Part shown: one piece after another, positions 8,287 through 17,120 of the stretch
Layout: every line of letters begins with the position of its first letter
Numbering within the stretch: the first letter of the stretch is position 1
Assembly (NCBI RefSeq): GCF_900103345.1
Contig: NZ_LT629702.1
Location: 248,001 to 312,000, forward strand
Source: Pseudomonas azotoformans
GTDB lineage: Bacteria > Pseudomonadota > Gammaproteobacteria > Pseudomonadales > Pseudomonadaceae
DNA length: 64,000 nucleotides
Direction: 5' to 3'
The notes under the pieces: model-generated
Databases searched by the model: none
Seen by the model: the letters and a program-made list of their open reading frames with translations, nothing else
What the model was told of the DNA's origin: nothing
Translations under genes and position numbers: made by a program

Positions 8287-9180
8287 ATGTTCGACTGGAA
8301 CGACCTGCGGTACTTTCTTGAATTGCAGCGCAGCGGCCGCCTGCTGACCGCCGCGCAACGCTTGAAAACCACCCACGCCACCGTCGCCCGGCATATCGAA
8401 GCCATCGAGAAAAGCCTCGGCACCGCGCTGTTCGTGCAGCATGCCCAGGGCTACGAACTGACCCCCGCCGGCGAAGCCTTGCTCAAGCATGCCGAAGCCA
8501 TGGAAAACGTCGCGCTGCTGGCCGAAGACGAACTGACTCATTCTGCTGCGCCCCTGGGCAAGATCCGCCTCGGTGTGGCCGAAGGCCTTGGCGTGATGTT
8601 CCTCGCCAGCCGCATGGGCGGGCTGTTCGAGCGCTACCCCGGTCTGGAAGTGGAACTGGTGGCGGTGCCACGCTTTGTCAGCATCCTCAATCGCGAAGCG
8701 GAGATCAGCATCCACCTCGAACGGCCGAGCGTTGATCAACTGGTCACGCGCAAACTCACCGACTACCGCCTGGCCCTCTATGCCAGCCGCGCCTACCTGG
8801 CGCGCAACCCGCCGATTGAAAAGCGCGAAGACCTCGCGGCACACGCGTGGATCGATTACGTCGACGACCTGCTGTTCAGCCAGGAACTCAAATTCCTCAG
8901 CAGCTTCTGCCGCAACCCCAAGGTGGTGTTCCACAGCACCAGCGTGATCGCCCAGCACCAGGCGGCGCGCTCCGGGTTGGGCATCGCGGTGTTGCCGTGC
9001 TTCATGGCCGCCGGCGACCCGGACCTGGTGCCGTTGCTGCCGGGGGAGGGGATCCAGCGCAGCTACTGGATCAGCTCGCGCCGTGAATTGCACAAGTCGG
9101 TGCGGCTGCGGGTGTTATGGGATTACGTGGTGGAGTTGTGCGCGCGGGAGCAAGGCTTGTTGCTGGGCGAAGCCAACTGA
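8287..9180 (+). CDS. LysR-family transcriptional regulator
   Basis: A 297-residue regulator. The winged helix-turn-helix is at residues 3-62 (FDWNDLRYFLELQRSGRLL, then ATVARHIEAIEKSLGTALF). The substrate-binding domain spans about 90-295. Start ATG 8287 follows GGAGG at 8278-8282; in-frame codons upstream lack a ribosome site. The DNA-binding helix ends TTHATVARHIE rather than the more common QPAVSRQIK, as in the subfamily with broadly acting single-gene regulators. It is expected to control the divergent GMC oxidoreductase gene and itself. Confidence 0.9.
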   Translation: MFDWNDLRYFLELQRSGRLLTAAQRLKTTHATVARHIEAIEKSLGTALFVQHAQGYELTPAGEALLKHAEAMENVALLAEDELTHSAAPLGKIRLGVAEGLGVMFLASRMGGLFERYPGLEVELVAVPRFVSILNREAEISIHLERPSVDQLVTRKLTDYRLALYASRAYLARNPPIEKREDLAAHAWIDYVDDLLFSQELKFLSSFCRNPKVVFHSTSVIAQHQAARSGLGIAVLPCFMAAGDPDLVPLLPGEGIQRSYWISSRRELHKSVRLRVLWDYVVELCAREQGLLLGEAN

Positions 9181-9217
9181 CGAAACCGGATCAATACTGT
9201 GGGAGCACCGGACCCCG

Positions 9218-10315
9218 TCAGGCACGCAACTCAAACTCGGCACTGCCCAGTCGTTCCCCATTCACCAACACATGCACCACATGCCGGCCTGAGTAATGCT
9301 TGCGGGTGGTCATGTCGCGAATGTGCTGTTCGCGCCGAAGGTGCTGCTGCTCCCCGGCACCGAGGCTGAACCCCTTGAGCTTGAATACCTTGTTCGCACT
9401 GTGGCCGGCGCTTTTCACATAGTCGATGGCGTAGTCCACCATCAGTTTCTGTGGCGCTGTGGCGGTGGATTCCAGGGTGAAGGACAGGTTGATCCGCTCA
9501 CCCAGGTTGATCACCGCCGGCGTCACTTTCAGATGGTGGAGCTTTACTTCGGCCCTGGCCCCGGCGCCCATGATCGTCAGCGCGCGCGTGTTGCCTTGCT
9601 TGATCAGGCTCCGCAGGGCGTGGCGGGCAATCCAGGCGGTATGAGGGTTATCGAGGTCCCAGCCTTCGATCAGGCTGAGTACCCAGTCCGGGTGGTCCTT
9701 GGTGATGTCGTTGAGGTGGTTGGCCACCGATTTGCGCACGTACAGGCTGCTGTCGGCCTTGAGGTTGTCGAGGATCGACGCGCACAGTTCCGGGTTGGCC
9801 TGCACCTCGGCCAGGCGGAATGACCAGGGCAAGCGCGGCCGCGAACCTTCGCTGGCGAGGCGACGCACGTGTTCGTTGGCATCCAGCGACCAGGCTTGCA
9901 TCACCACTAGGGTGCGCGGGAAGTCGTGCAGCAAAAAGTGGCGGATAGCGAATTCGGCGGAGCCAAAGGTCGTGAAGTACTTGAGTGCGGCCATTGAACG
10001 CTTGAAATCATCCCGTCCGTAACTCGCCACGAAGTGCGGCAGGAACAGGCTGACAAACGCGCTGTTCAAGCGCGGGGCCAACGCATAAAGCACCTTGAGG
10101 GTTTGCGGGTAGTCCAGCGGGATCACCGCATGCAGGCTCTCGCTGACCCGCGCCATGCGCTGCAGCACCGACAGCTCGGCCAGCCCTGCCTTGGCGTGCT
10201 TGAGAAAGCCCTTGGCGTCGAACGCCGGGTACACCGCCGTCATCTCGTCGGCGATGTGTTGCAGGCGTTCAACGTTGAAAATTTCCTTGAGGGCCGGGGC
10301 GCTTTGGTCGGTCAT
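9218..10315 (-). CDS. alkC: DNA alkylation repair glycosylase AlkC
   Basis: A 365-residue HEAT-repeat DNA glycosylase. Residues about 30-245 are helical repeats, with the conserved SEGSRPRLPWSFRLAEVQ segment near 155. Residues about 260-365 form a beta-rich Ig-like domain (for example VINLGERINLSFTLESTATA). AlkC excises 3-methyladenine and 3-methylcytosine without base flipping; the Ig-like extension is known for the Pseudomonas form. It is the last gene of a minus-strand run, 20 bases behind the glutamine-synthetase-like gene, so it may be co-transcribed although unrelated in function. Confidence 0.85.
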   Translation of the reverse strand: MTDQSAPALKEIFNVERLQHIADEMTAVYPAFDAKGFLKHAKAGLAELSVLQRMARVSESLHAVIPLDYPQTLKVLYALAPRLNSAFVSLFLPHFVASYGRDDFKRSMAALKYFTTFGSAEFAIRHFLLHDFPRTLVVMQAWSLDANEHVRRLASEGSRPRLPWSFRLAEVQANPELCASILDNLKADSSLYVRKSVANHLNDITKDHPDWVLSLIEGWDLDNPHTAWIARHALRSLIKQGNTRALTIMGAGARAEVKLHHLKVTPAVINLGERINLSFTLESTATAPQKLMVDYAIDYVKSAGHSANKVFKLKGFSLGAGEQQHLRREQHIRDMTTRKHYSGRHVVHVLVNGERLGSAEFELRA

Positions 10316-10335
10316 CGGTGATTCCGTAGGTGATG

Positions 10336-11682
10336 TCAGAGAAACCAGCGATATTCCCGCGCATGGATCTCTTGCTGGAAGGCCAGGTGGTCCTGGCGTT
10401 TGTTTTCGCAGTACACGTCGACAAATTCGGCGCCCAGCTTATCGCGCAATACCGCGTGATGCTGCATGGCACGCACGGCGTCGAGCATTTCCAGGGGGAA
10501 GTCGCTGCCGCTGCTGCGGTCTTCATTCAGGGGGGCGATGGGTTCGCGCTTGGCCTCAAGACCGTGTTCCAGGCCGACCAGGATCGCCGCTAGCACCAGG
10601 TACGGGTTGGCGTCTGCGCTGGCCAGGCGATGCTCGATACGCAGGTTGCGCGGGTCGGATTCGGGGATGCGCACGCACGCGTCGCGGTCTTCAAAGCCCC
10701 AGCTGGCGCGGGTGGCGGCGTTGACCGTGCCGCCCAGGCGCCGGAAGGCATTGTGGTTGGGGGAGAAGATCGGCATGCAGTGCGGCAGCAATTCCAGGCA
10801 GCCGGCCACGGCATGGCGCAGGGGTTGCTGCTGGTGTGCCGCCAGCAAATTGTTACCCGCGCCGTCGTACAGGCTGACATGCACATGCATGCCGCTGCCG
10901 GGGTATTGCAGGTAGGGCTTGGCCATGAAGCTGGCGCGGTAACCGTGTTTCAACGCGACGCCACGGGTGCTGCGGCAGAACAGGGCGGCCCAGTCGGCGG
11001 CACGCATCCCATCGTCGAGGTGGCCGAAGTTGATTTCGAACTGGCCGGGGCCGATCTCGGCGGTGATCACGGTGATATCGATGCCCTGGTCCTTGGCGGT
11101 TTGCGCCATGTCATCGAGCACTTCGCTGAAGCGCGACAGCCGTTCGATATGCAGGTTGGGCTGGTCGTCGGCGTCATCGCTCAGCGGGTCGCGGGCAAAT
11201 TGCGGCAGGCCGTTGTCGAGTTTCTTGTCGAACAGGTAGAACTCCAGTTCGAACGCCACCACCGGGTGAATGCCCTTGTGCTGCAAGCGCTCCAGCACCT
11301 TGGCCAGCACCTCGCGGGGTTCGAATTCGATGGGCGCTTCGGTGCCGTCCGAGGTGATCAGCATCTGGCCCAGCGGCTGCGACTCCCAGCTCACCGGCTT
11401 GAGCGTGCCCGGCACCAGGCGGCGATTGGCATCCGGGTCGCCGTCGTTGAAGCAGTAGTCGCCAATTTTGAACAACCCGCCCTGAACCCCCAGCAACACC
11501 GCGTTCTGCGGCAGCTTCAACGGGCTGCCGGCGGCGACTTTTTCCAGCATCTCGATGGGGTAGCGCTTGCCGTAGAAGTGCCCGGGAATGTCCAGGGCGA
11601 TCAGGTCGACATAACGCACGTCCGGGTGGTTCTGGCGAAAGGTCCGTACTTCGGCCAGTAACGTGGAGGCATGGCTTTTCAC
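10336..11682 (-). CDS. Glutamine-synthetase-family enzyme, gamma-glutamylpolyamine synthetase-like
   Basis: A 448-residue protein of the glutamine synthetase superfamily. Metal and ATP ligands are visible in VVAFELEFYLF (about 145), AEIGPGQFEINFGHLDDG (about 220), GSGMHVHVSL (about 272) and NPYLVLAAILVGLEHG (about 385). Non-housekeeping members such as PuuA and SpuI ligate glutamate to putrescine or other amines, starting polyamine catabolism. The adenylylation loop tyrosine of true GlnA is not seen. Start GTG 11682 has AGGAG 8-9 bases upstream. Its upstream neighbour is an XRE-cupin regulator of the PuuR type, which supports a polyamine role. The exact amine is not known. Confidence 0.8.
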   Translation of the reverse strand: MKSHASTLLAEVRTFRQNHPDVRYVDLIALDIPGHFYGKRYPIEMLEKVAAGSPLKLPQNAVLLGVQGGLFKIGDYCFNDGDPDANRRLVPGTLKPVSWESQPLGQMLITSDGTEAPIEFEPREVLAKVLERLQHKGIHPVVAFELEFYLFDKKLDNGLPQFARDPLSDDADDQPNLHIERLSRFSEVLDDMAQTAKDQGIDITVITAEIGPGQFEINFGHLDDGMRAADWAALFCRSTRGVALKHGYRASFMAKPYLQYPGSGMHVHVSLYDGAGNNLLAAHQQQPLRHAVAGCLELLPHCMPIFSPNHNAFRRLGGTVNAATRASWGFEDRDACVRIPESDPRNLRIEHRLASADANPYLVLAAILVGLEHGLEAKREPIAPLNEDRSSGSDFPLEMLDAVRAMQHHAVLRDKLGAEFVDVYCENKRQDHLAFQQEIHAREYRWFL

Positions 11683-11693
11683 GGGTGTTGCTC

Positions 11694-12275
11694 CTAGTTG
11701 TAAACCCACAACACGCGGGCGGGCAGGTCGGTCAGGTTGGCGTAGCGGCAGTGGGCGAAACTGGCCAGGTGGAAGCTGTCGCCGGGGCCGAGGGTGACTG
11801 AGCCGTCTTCACCCTCCACCCACAACGTCAACTCGCCCTCCAGCACAAAACCGGCTTGTTCGGCGCGGTCGCTCATGGTCTGTTCACCGCTGTTGGCACC
11901 GGGGGCCAGCAGGCTGTCGAGCATCGAGAAGGCGCCGTTCATGCTGGGTGACACGAGGATGTCGGTGATGCCATTGGCGTAATACACCGTACGCCGCTCG
12001 TTGGGGCGGGTGATCCAATCCACGGCCTTGGGTTTGGGCTGGCTGTAGAAGTACGTAGTGGGCACGTCGAGGGCGTGGCTGATGGCGGTCAAGTCGGCCA
12101 CGGTCGGGCGCGACAGGCCGCGTTCGACCTGAGACAGGAAGCCCACCGAGCGCTCGATTTTCTGCGCGAGCTGGGCGAGGGTGAGCTTCTTGTGCTTGCG
12201 CAGGTCATGGATCAGCGCGGCGAGGGTGGCGAGTTCTTCTTGGGGTGTCATGAAATTTATGTCGAATAATTTCAT
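11694..12275 (-). CDS. XRE-cupin transcriptional regulator (PuuR-like)
   Basis: A 193-residue repressor-type protein: helix-turn-helix at about 18-72 (LTLAQLAQKIERSVGFLSQV, then STPTVAD-type contacts as SRPTVADLTAIS) and a C-terminal cupin at about 115-190 (FVLEGELTLWVEGEDGSVTL, GPGDSFHL). PuuR-type proteins sense polyamines and repress their catabolic genes, fitting the gamma-glutamylpolyamine-synthetase-like gene 11 bases downstream. ATG 12275 and ATG 12251 are both possible starts; neither has a good Shine-Dalgarno sequence. Repeated ATGAAAT boxes cover both starts and suggest autorepression. Confidence 0.85.
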   Translation of the reverse strand: MKLFDINFMTPQEELATLAALIHDLRKHKKLTLAQLAQKIERSVGFLSQVERGLSRPTVADLTAISHALDVPTTYFYSQPKPKAVDWITRPNERRTVYYANGITDILVSPSMNGAFSMLDSLLAPGANSGEQTMSDRAEQAGFVLEGELTLWVEGEDGSVTLGPGDSFHLASFAHCRYANLTDLPARVLWVYN

Positions 12276-12300
12276 GAAAAACTACAGGAATTATTTCATG
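12248..12300. promoter_or_regulatory. Cluster of ATGAAATAATT-type inverted boxes
   Basis: CATGAAAT (12249-12256) faces ATTTCATG (12269-12276), and another ATTATTTCATG follows at 12290-12300. Together they give three related half-sites over and upstream of the XRE-cupin gene start, the expected place for an autoregulatory operator. Assignment to this regulator is inference from position. Confidence 0.45.
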
Positions 12301-12333
12301 CAGGCAATCGGCACCTTCGCCATGGCATTGGCC

Positions 12334-15300
12334 TCAGGGTCGGAAGATAAAGGGTTTCACGCCCCAGGTGCCTGTCAGTTCTACGCCGCCGACCAACAGC
12401 AGCAGGTTCCCCTCGTCGCGCGCTTGAATCAGTGCGTCGCGCAGGGCATACCGCTGCCCCTCCAGGTTGGCCGGCGTGGGTGCTTGAGGGTTGTACTGTT
12501 TGGCGGACAGCTTCGGGGAGTGGGTCTTGCGCAATGTCAGCCAATACCAGGTCGGTCGGTCTGGGCGCCGAAAGATCAACTCGGTGCTGTACCGCGAGTC
12601 GAAGACTTCGTAGTGGCTGTCTGTCAGCAGTTCGCGCATCAGCGTTTTGATGTTGATTTGGGTGGGGCGCTCCAACAGGTTTGAAACCAGGACGGGACGT
12701 ACCCCGGTCGTGTCGAACCGTATGAGGTTGAACTCATTTGAAACCCCCAATGACCACTCGAACGGCCCTGGCCCTCTCGGCAAGGTGGGCAGCAGTGCCA
12801 ACGGATCGTTCGCGATCAGGGAGTGCTGCCGGGTCAGTGTGCCGACAGCGCCCCGGGCCCATTCCGTCCAGTCCTGAAGGGTATTGAGCACATGCGCAAA
12901 GCCTTTTGCGGTCAGCCCGGATGGGTTCGCTGTGTTGAACAGGCTTGCGCCAACCTGGGCGCGGGCGCGTGGGTCGAAGCGGGGGAACATGCGGTTCATG
13001 TGTGTGGCAATCGACAAGGGCAGCGGCGGCTGCGGGTGGATGAGCCAGGTATCCAGGTGAGCGTTGTATTCCACGAGCCTGGGCTGTTCAAACGGCGTAT
13101 TCGCGACGACGTGTTCGAATTGCGCGAATGTCGAGTGAGGCTGGTCCGCCGACACGATGGCGGTTCTCGCGCCTTGTGTGGCGAATACGCTATCGCCTGG
13201 CAGAATCGCGTAATAACGACCGTCGATCTTGATGTAGTCCTGCAACGCCTGGCTCGGCATGGCGTGGCTTCGGCGCCAGACGCCCGGGCGGCCCGGGACA
13301 GGGTTCATCATCTGCGGCGCAAAGGCCTGCCCCCAATCCACAAAACGTTCGGCGTCGCTGCGCGCAGGGCGCCGAGCCGGCAGGGCTGGCCTGCTTGGCC
13401 CGGGCGCTGGGTCGATGGCGGTGACGGTTTGCGCACCCGGCAGGTCTGCGCCCTGCAATCGAGCCCAGAAGCGATTCTGGGTGGTTTGCAGGTATGCAAA
13501 GCTCACATCGAGCTGGTCTGGCGCCCGGCTCAGGCGGAACACCAGGGACATCTGGTGTTCAAGGTTATTGAACGCGGGGAAATTGAAGGATTCAAACACC
13601 CGCCGAGCCTGTTGCAGGTCCAGGTGCGGGAAAAGGTCCATCAACGCGATTTCCGGCCCGCTTGGCGGCGTGCCACCGAACAGCCCGATGAGTGGCGAGC
13701 GGATCTCCCAGGCGCCTTGAACCGTGCGGTAGAGCGGCTCGCCCGGGTACGCACTGGGTGCGCGCCGTGGGTCCTTGAGTCGCCAGACCTGACGATCGTG
13801 ATCCCTGCGGATCGAATACCAGCGGCCATTCTCCTGCAGGAAATGCCGAGGCGCCTCGAAGGCCCCGGGCGTCGCCGTATCCTGTACGTAGATCTGCTGG
13901 TCTTCCCATCCTGCCAGCGGCTTGACGCCCGTGGGCTTGCTGCGCAACGCCAGCTTCGGGTTGAGTTTGGGGCCGGTTGCGATACCTCTGCTTGCCGAAC
14001 GCGCGCCGCCGATGGCGCCGTCGATCACCGCGCCCACCATTTCACCCAGGGCCCGCACAATGTATTGGGCGGCGGCGGTGCGGTCGCCGAGTTGGGCGGC
14101 TTCCACGGCATTGATGATGGACAGGATGCTTCTGGACAGGCCGATCGGCAGCATGACCTTGACCGGGAGGAACAACGTGGCGAAGTCCAGTGCCGCGGTG
14201 ACGAGGGTGGCGGCGCTTTCGAGGTTGGCTTCCTGGGTGCTGGTCGATTGCGCATTGGCATCGTTGATCACGGCAGACGCTTCGGCCTGGTAAGCCTCTT
14301 CCAGGAAGTGATCGGCGATACGGCTCAAGGCGATGACCGTTTCATTGGCCCCCCCTTTGAGCAGGTTGTGGATGCGCGGGCGGGCATTGAGTTCCACGCG
14401 GGCAGTCAGGTAGTCACGCCAGGCGCTGTGGTTGATGAAGTCGCGGTGCATGGCCGACGCGTCGGGGTATTCGTGGAACAGCCGACCGTTGGCGGTGCCG
14501 GGGGTATACACCACCAGGGAGGCGACGCTGTGGGACGCGGTTGCAAACACCAGCACCCCGCGCACGCGTTCACCGCGCAGTTTCAGGCTGCTGACGATGA
14601 TGCGGTGCTCTTCGACGGTGGGGCGTTTATCGTCATCCGTGGGGCCGGCGAGGGCACTCATCACCCAGTTGTAGCCGCGGTCGAGTCGGTCCGGCAGGAA
14701 GTCGCCGGCGATTTTGGCTTCGATGGCGTCCACCCGCAGTTGCAAGGCCATGAGTCGGGCGTAGCGATCCTGGTCGGCGTGCGCCTCGCTGGAGCTGACC
14801 AGGCGCGTCTTGAGGAATTGCTCGTAGCTGTCACCGATATTGACCTTGCGTACCAGCTCCTTGACTTGCGCCACCGTCAGCGCGGTATAGGGCGCCTGGT
14901 CTTTATCGGTCAGCCAGGCGAAGTTTGTGAAGTTGAGATCCAGCCATTCGATGTTTTCCAGCGCCAATGCGGTCAGGGTCAGCGTGCGCGTGGTGTAGAC
15001 CGGCGTGCCTGTCACCGGCGGTTGCGGCTTGCCGCCGACCACATAGCTGCCGGTGGGGCGGGCGGCGTAGGTTTTGGTGTGGATGATGAGGGTGTCCGGG
15101 TCGGTCACCACGCCGTAGTCGTCCTCCAGCTGCCTGCGCAACTGCTCATTGCTGTAGGACAGTACGGCGGCGGGGTCGCTGAACTGGGACAGGGAGGGCA
15201 GCCCCTCGGGCATCGACAGCCGTTGCAGCTCATCGGCGTAACCTTGTACGGCGCTTGACCAGCGTTGCTGGTCTTCGGGGCTTGCGTGCTTGAGAAACTG

Positions 15301-16560
15301 CTGGAGCTGGCGCCGCAGTTTTTTCTGATGACGGGCGACCAGGACCCCACTGGCATCAAAGGCACGGGTCAGATCGGTGACCCGGTCGAGGCTTGCCGGC
15401 AATTGTCGTGGGGCCAGGCCGTGGGGCTGACGCTGGTAGTGCGCAATCATCCAGGTGAAGTCTGCCTGTGCCCGTTCATGCAAGCCGTGCAGGCTATCGC
15501 TGAAGACCGACTCCAGCCGTTCGAGGTAGCGAAATTGGTCGCCTTCGGGTTGCTGCTGGTGAAACGCCAGGCCGCTGGCACGATCGTTGTGGCTCATCAG
15601 GGCCAGGATGTCGCCGAACTCGACGGCGCTGTTGAGTCGCCGATGCAATTCACGGTCAAGGCCGGCCAACGAGTCGAAGGCTTCGAAGCCGCTGGTCGGG
15701 AGGTACAACAGCACATTGCCGACATTGGCCTGGGGGGCGATGTCACGCACTTGCAGCGGTTTTTCCTCACCTTCGAAGCGCACCTGGGCGTCGTCCGGGT
15801 CTCGGGCAGTGAGCACGAATGCCCCGTACAGCGGGATATCCCGCGACAGTTTGTCCTTGACCGCCACGCCCAATGCGCAGGGTCGGTAGCCGTTCAAGGC
15901 GCGTCGGGAGGCCGCATCCGGGTAGCGCATGACACGCAGGAGCAGCAGCTCGCTCGACACATCGAGCAAGCCGTCGATCTTCAGCAGTTCGGCTTCGGCC
16001 CTCATCAGATCCAGGCGCTTCTCGGCCAGCCACTGTTTGCAGGTGCGGGTATCGTTGGTGTCGATGGGCGCGCCCCAGAACTGTTCGACCTGGGTGTTGA
16101 AGCGCGCCGCCAGGGTGCTTGCCAGCGTATCGAGAAAACCGTCGAAGGCCTGCGGGGTGAGTGCCAGTGCCGAGCCGTCGTCCCGACCGTCGCAGGTCAG
16201 GTGAAAGCGGGTAGCGTGCTTGGCGTAGTCGGCGGAGTGCTGCGTGACCAATCGTTCCACTGCGGCCTCCATGAGTGTCGGCAGCAACGGGTTCAACGCT
16301 TGAGCCGGCTCGGAAGGGGGCGCGTCTGCCGGGTTGATCTTGAGGTAGGTCCTGGTCAGGTCGAGGGGCGTGGGCAGCGTGTTGAACGCCTGGTTGAACG
16401 CATCCTGCACACAGCTGAAAAACGTGGGTTGCCCCTGCAACAGCTGCCTGATTTCGCTGTTCAGGGTCTGGATCCGCTGGACCAGGCGGCTTTCGCGGCG
16501 GTTGTCGCGCGCGTTCAACGTGGTGATCATCGGGGTCGATAGAGCGTTGCCGTATCGCAT
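12334..16560 (-). CDS. Very large DUF6543 (dermonecrotic-toxin-like) protein
   Basis: A protein of about 1408 residues resembling the DUF6543 family, large toxin-like proteins frequent in Pseudomonas. No classical signal peptide is present. The N-terminal 700 residues are helical and charged. A hydrophobic stretch at about 785-865 (LDFATLFLPVKVMLPIGLSR, IVRALGEMVGAVIDGAIGGA) could be a membrane-insertion segment as in translocating toxins. A Pro-rich linker near 1040 (GPSRPALPARRPARS) precedes a C-terminal part of aromatic-rich segments such as DIYVQD-like WEDQQIYVQD. The start is placed at ATG 16560, with AGGT about 9 bases upstream; ATG 16593 is the alternative. Enzymatic activity, secretion route and target are unknown. 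No obvious immunity gene adjoins it. Confidence 0.75.
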   Translation of the reverse strand: MRYGNALSTPMITTLNARDNRRESRLVQRIQTLNSEIRQLLQGQPTFFSCVQDAFNQAFNTLPTPLDLTRTYLKINPADAPPSEPAQALNPLLPTLMEAAVERLVTQHSADYAKHATRFHLTCDGRDDGSALALTPQAFDGFLDTLASTLAARFNTQVEQFWGAPIDTNDTRTCKQWLAEKRLDLMRAEAELLKIDGLLDVSSELLLLRVMRYPDAASRRALNGYRPCALGVAVKDKLSRDIPLYGAFVLTARDPDDAQVRFEGEEKPLQVRDIAPQANVGNVLLYLPTSGFEAFDSLAGLDRELHRRLNSAVEFGDILALMSHNDRASGLAFHQQQPEGDQFRYLERLESVFSDSLHGLHERAQADFTWMIAHYQRQPHGLAPRQLPASLDRVTDLTRAFDASGVLVARHQKKLRRQLQQFLKHASPEDQQRWSSAVQGYADELQRLSMPEGLPSLSQFSDPAAVLSYSNEQLRRQLEDDYGVVTDPDTLIIHTKTYAARPTGSYVVGGKPQPPVTGTPVYTTRTLTLTALALENIEWLDLNFTNFAWLTDKDQAPYTALTVAQVKELVRKVNIGDSYEQFLKTRLVSSSEAHADQDRYARLMALQLRVDAIEAKIAGDFLPDRLDRGYNWVMSALAGPTDDDKRPTVEEHRIIVSSLKLRGERVRGVLVFATASHSVASLVVYTPGTANGRLFHEYPDASAMHRDFINHSAWRDYLTARVELNARPRIHNLLKGGANETVIALSRIADHFLEEAYQAEASAVINDANAQSTSTQEANLESAATLVTAALDFATLFLPVKVMLPIGLSRSILSIINAVEAAQLGDRTAAAQYIVRALGEMVGAVIDGAIGGARSASRGIATGPKLNPKLALRSKPTGVKPLAGWEDQQIYVQDTATPGAFEAPRHFLQENGRWYSIRRDHDRQVWRLKDPRRAPSAYPGEPLYRTVQGAWEIRSPLIGLFGGTPPSGPEIALMDLFPHLDLQQARRVFESFNFPAFNNLEHQMSLVFRLSRAPDQLDVSFAYLQTTQNRFWARLQGADLPGAQTVTAIDPAPGPSRPALPARRPARSDAERFVDWGQAFAPQMMNPVPGRPGVWRRSHAMPSQALQDYIKIDGRYYAILPGDSVFATQGARTAIVSADQPHSTFAQFEHVVANTPFEQPRLVEYNAHLDTWLIHPQPPLPLSIATHMNRMFPRFDPRARAQVGASLFNTANPSGLTAKGFAHVLNTLQDWTEWARGAVGTLTRQHSLIANDPLALLPTLPRGPGPFEWSLGVSNEFNLIRFDTTGVRPVLVSNLLERPTQINIKTLMRELLTDSHYEVFDSRYSTELIFRRPDRPTWYWLTLRKTHSPKLSAKQYNPQAPTPANLEGQRYALRDALIQARDEGNLLLLVGGVELTGTWGVKPFIFRP

Positions 16561-16734
16561 GTCATTTACCTGCAAAATAAGGTGAATGGTCATGGTGCTG
16601 CGGGTGCGGGCTGCGTGTGCGCTATCCCGTTAATACGTTGAAGGGTGGCGTGTGCGGTGTTTGTGATTGCGGCTGAATGTTTGCGTGCCGCAGCGGTCCG
16701 AACCTGGGTACGCATCATTCATTGAGGAACACCC

Positions 16735-17043
16735 ATGACATCAAGATCCCTGTTCGCCTCCCTGCTGGTCGCCGCGAGCCTGTCCACCGCCAGCTTTATC
16801 GTGCACGCCGGTGATACGCCCCAGGAGACGGTAAAGCCTTCCAGCATCAACACCCGTGACCTGAAGGAAGGTGACCGCGCCCCGGATATCCTGATGCGCA
16901 AGGAGTCGGCCGTCAGCGACTGGAAAAAGCGCGGTCTCAAACAGCCTGAAGAAGACAGCCAATGGGCACGGGTGGGCGACCGTTTCGTGCTGCTCAAGAC
17001 CACCAACGGCACCATTCTCGAGATCACCCCCGTCAAGAAATGA
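16735..17043 (+). CDS. Small periplasmic RcnB-like protein
   Basis: A 102-residue protein with a Sec signal peptide ending near AHG-type site IVHAGD (residues 1-26). The C-terminal half, WARVGDRFVLLKTTNGTILE, resembles the RcnB/YohN family of small periplasmic proteins, first linked to nickel and cobalt homeostasis but common in Pseudomonas without a known metal role. ATTGAGGAACACCC precedes the ATG 16735. It is divergent from the DUF6543 gene and 77 bases ahead of an MFS gene. The family assignment is moderately sure; the function is open. Confidence 0.7.
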   Translation: MTSRSLFASLLVAASLSTASFIVHAGDTPQETVKPSSINTRDLKEGDRAPDILMRKESAVSDWKKRGLKQPEEDSQWARVGDRFVLLKTTNGTILEITPVKK

Positions 17044-17120
17044 CCTTGCATTTAGGCCCTGTTCCTGAGTTAAGGTAGCCGGCTATAAAGGCCGCGTTAC
17101 CTTCAAGGAAAGAGAGCAGG

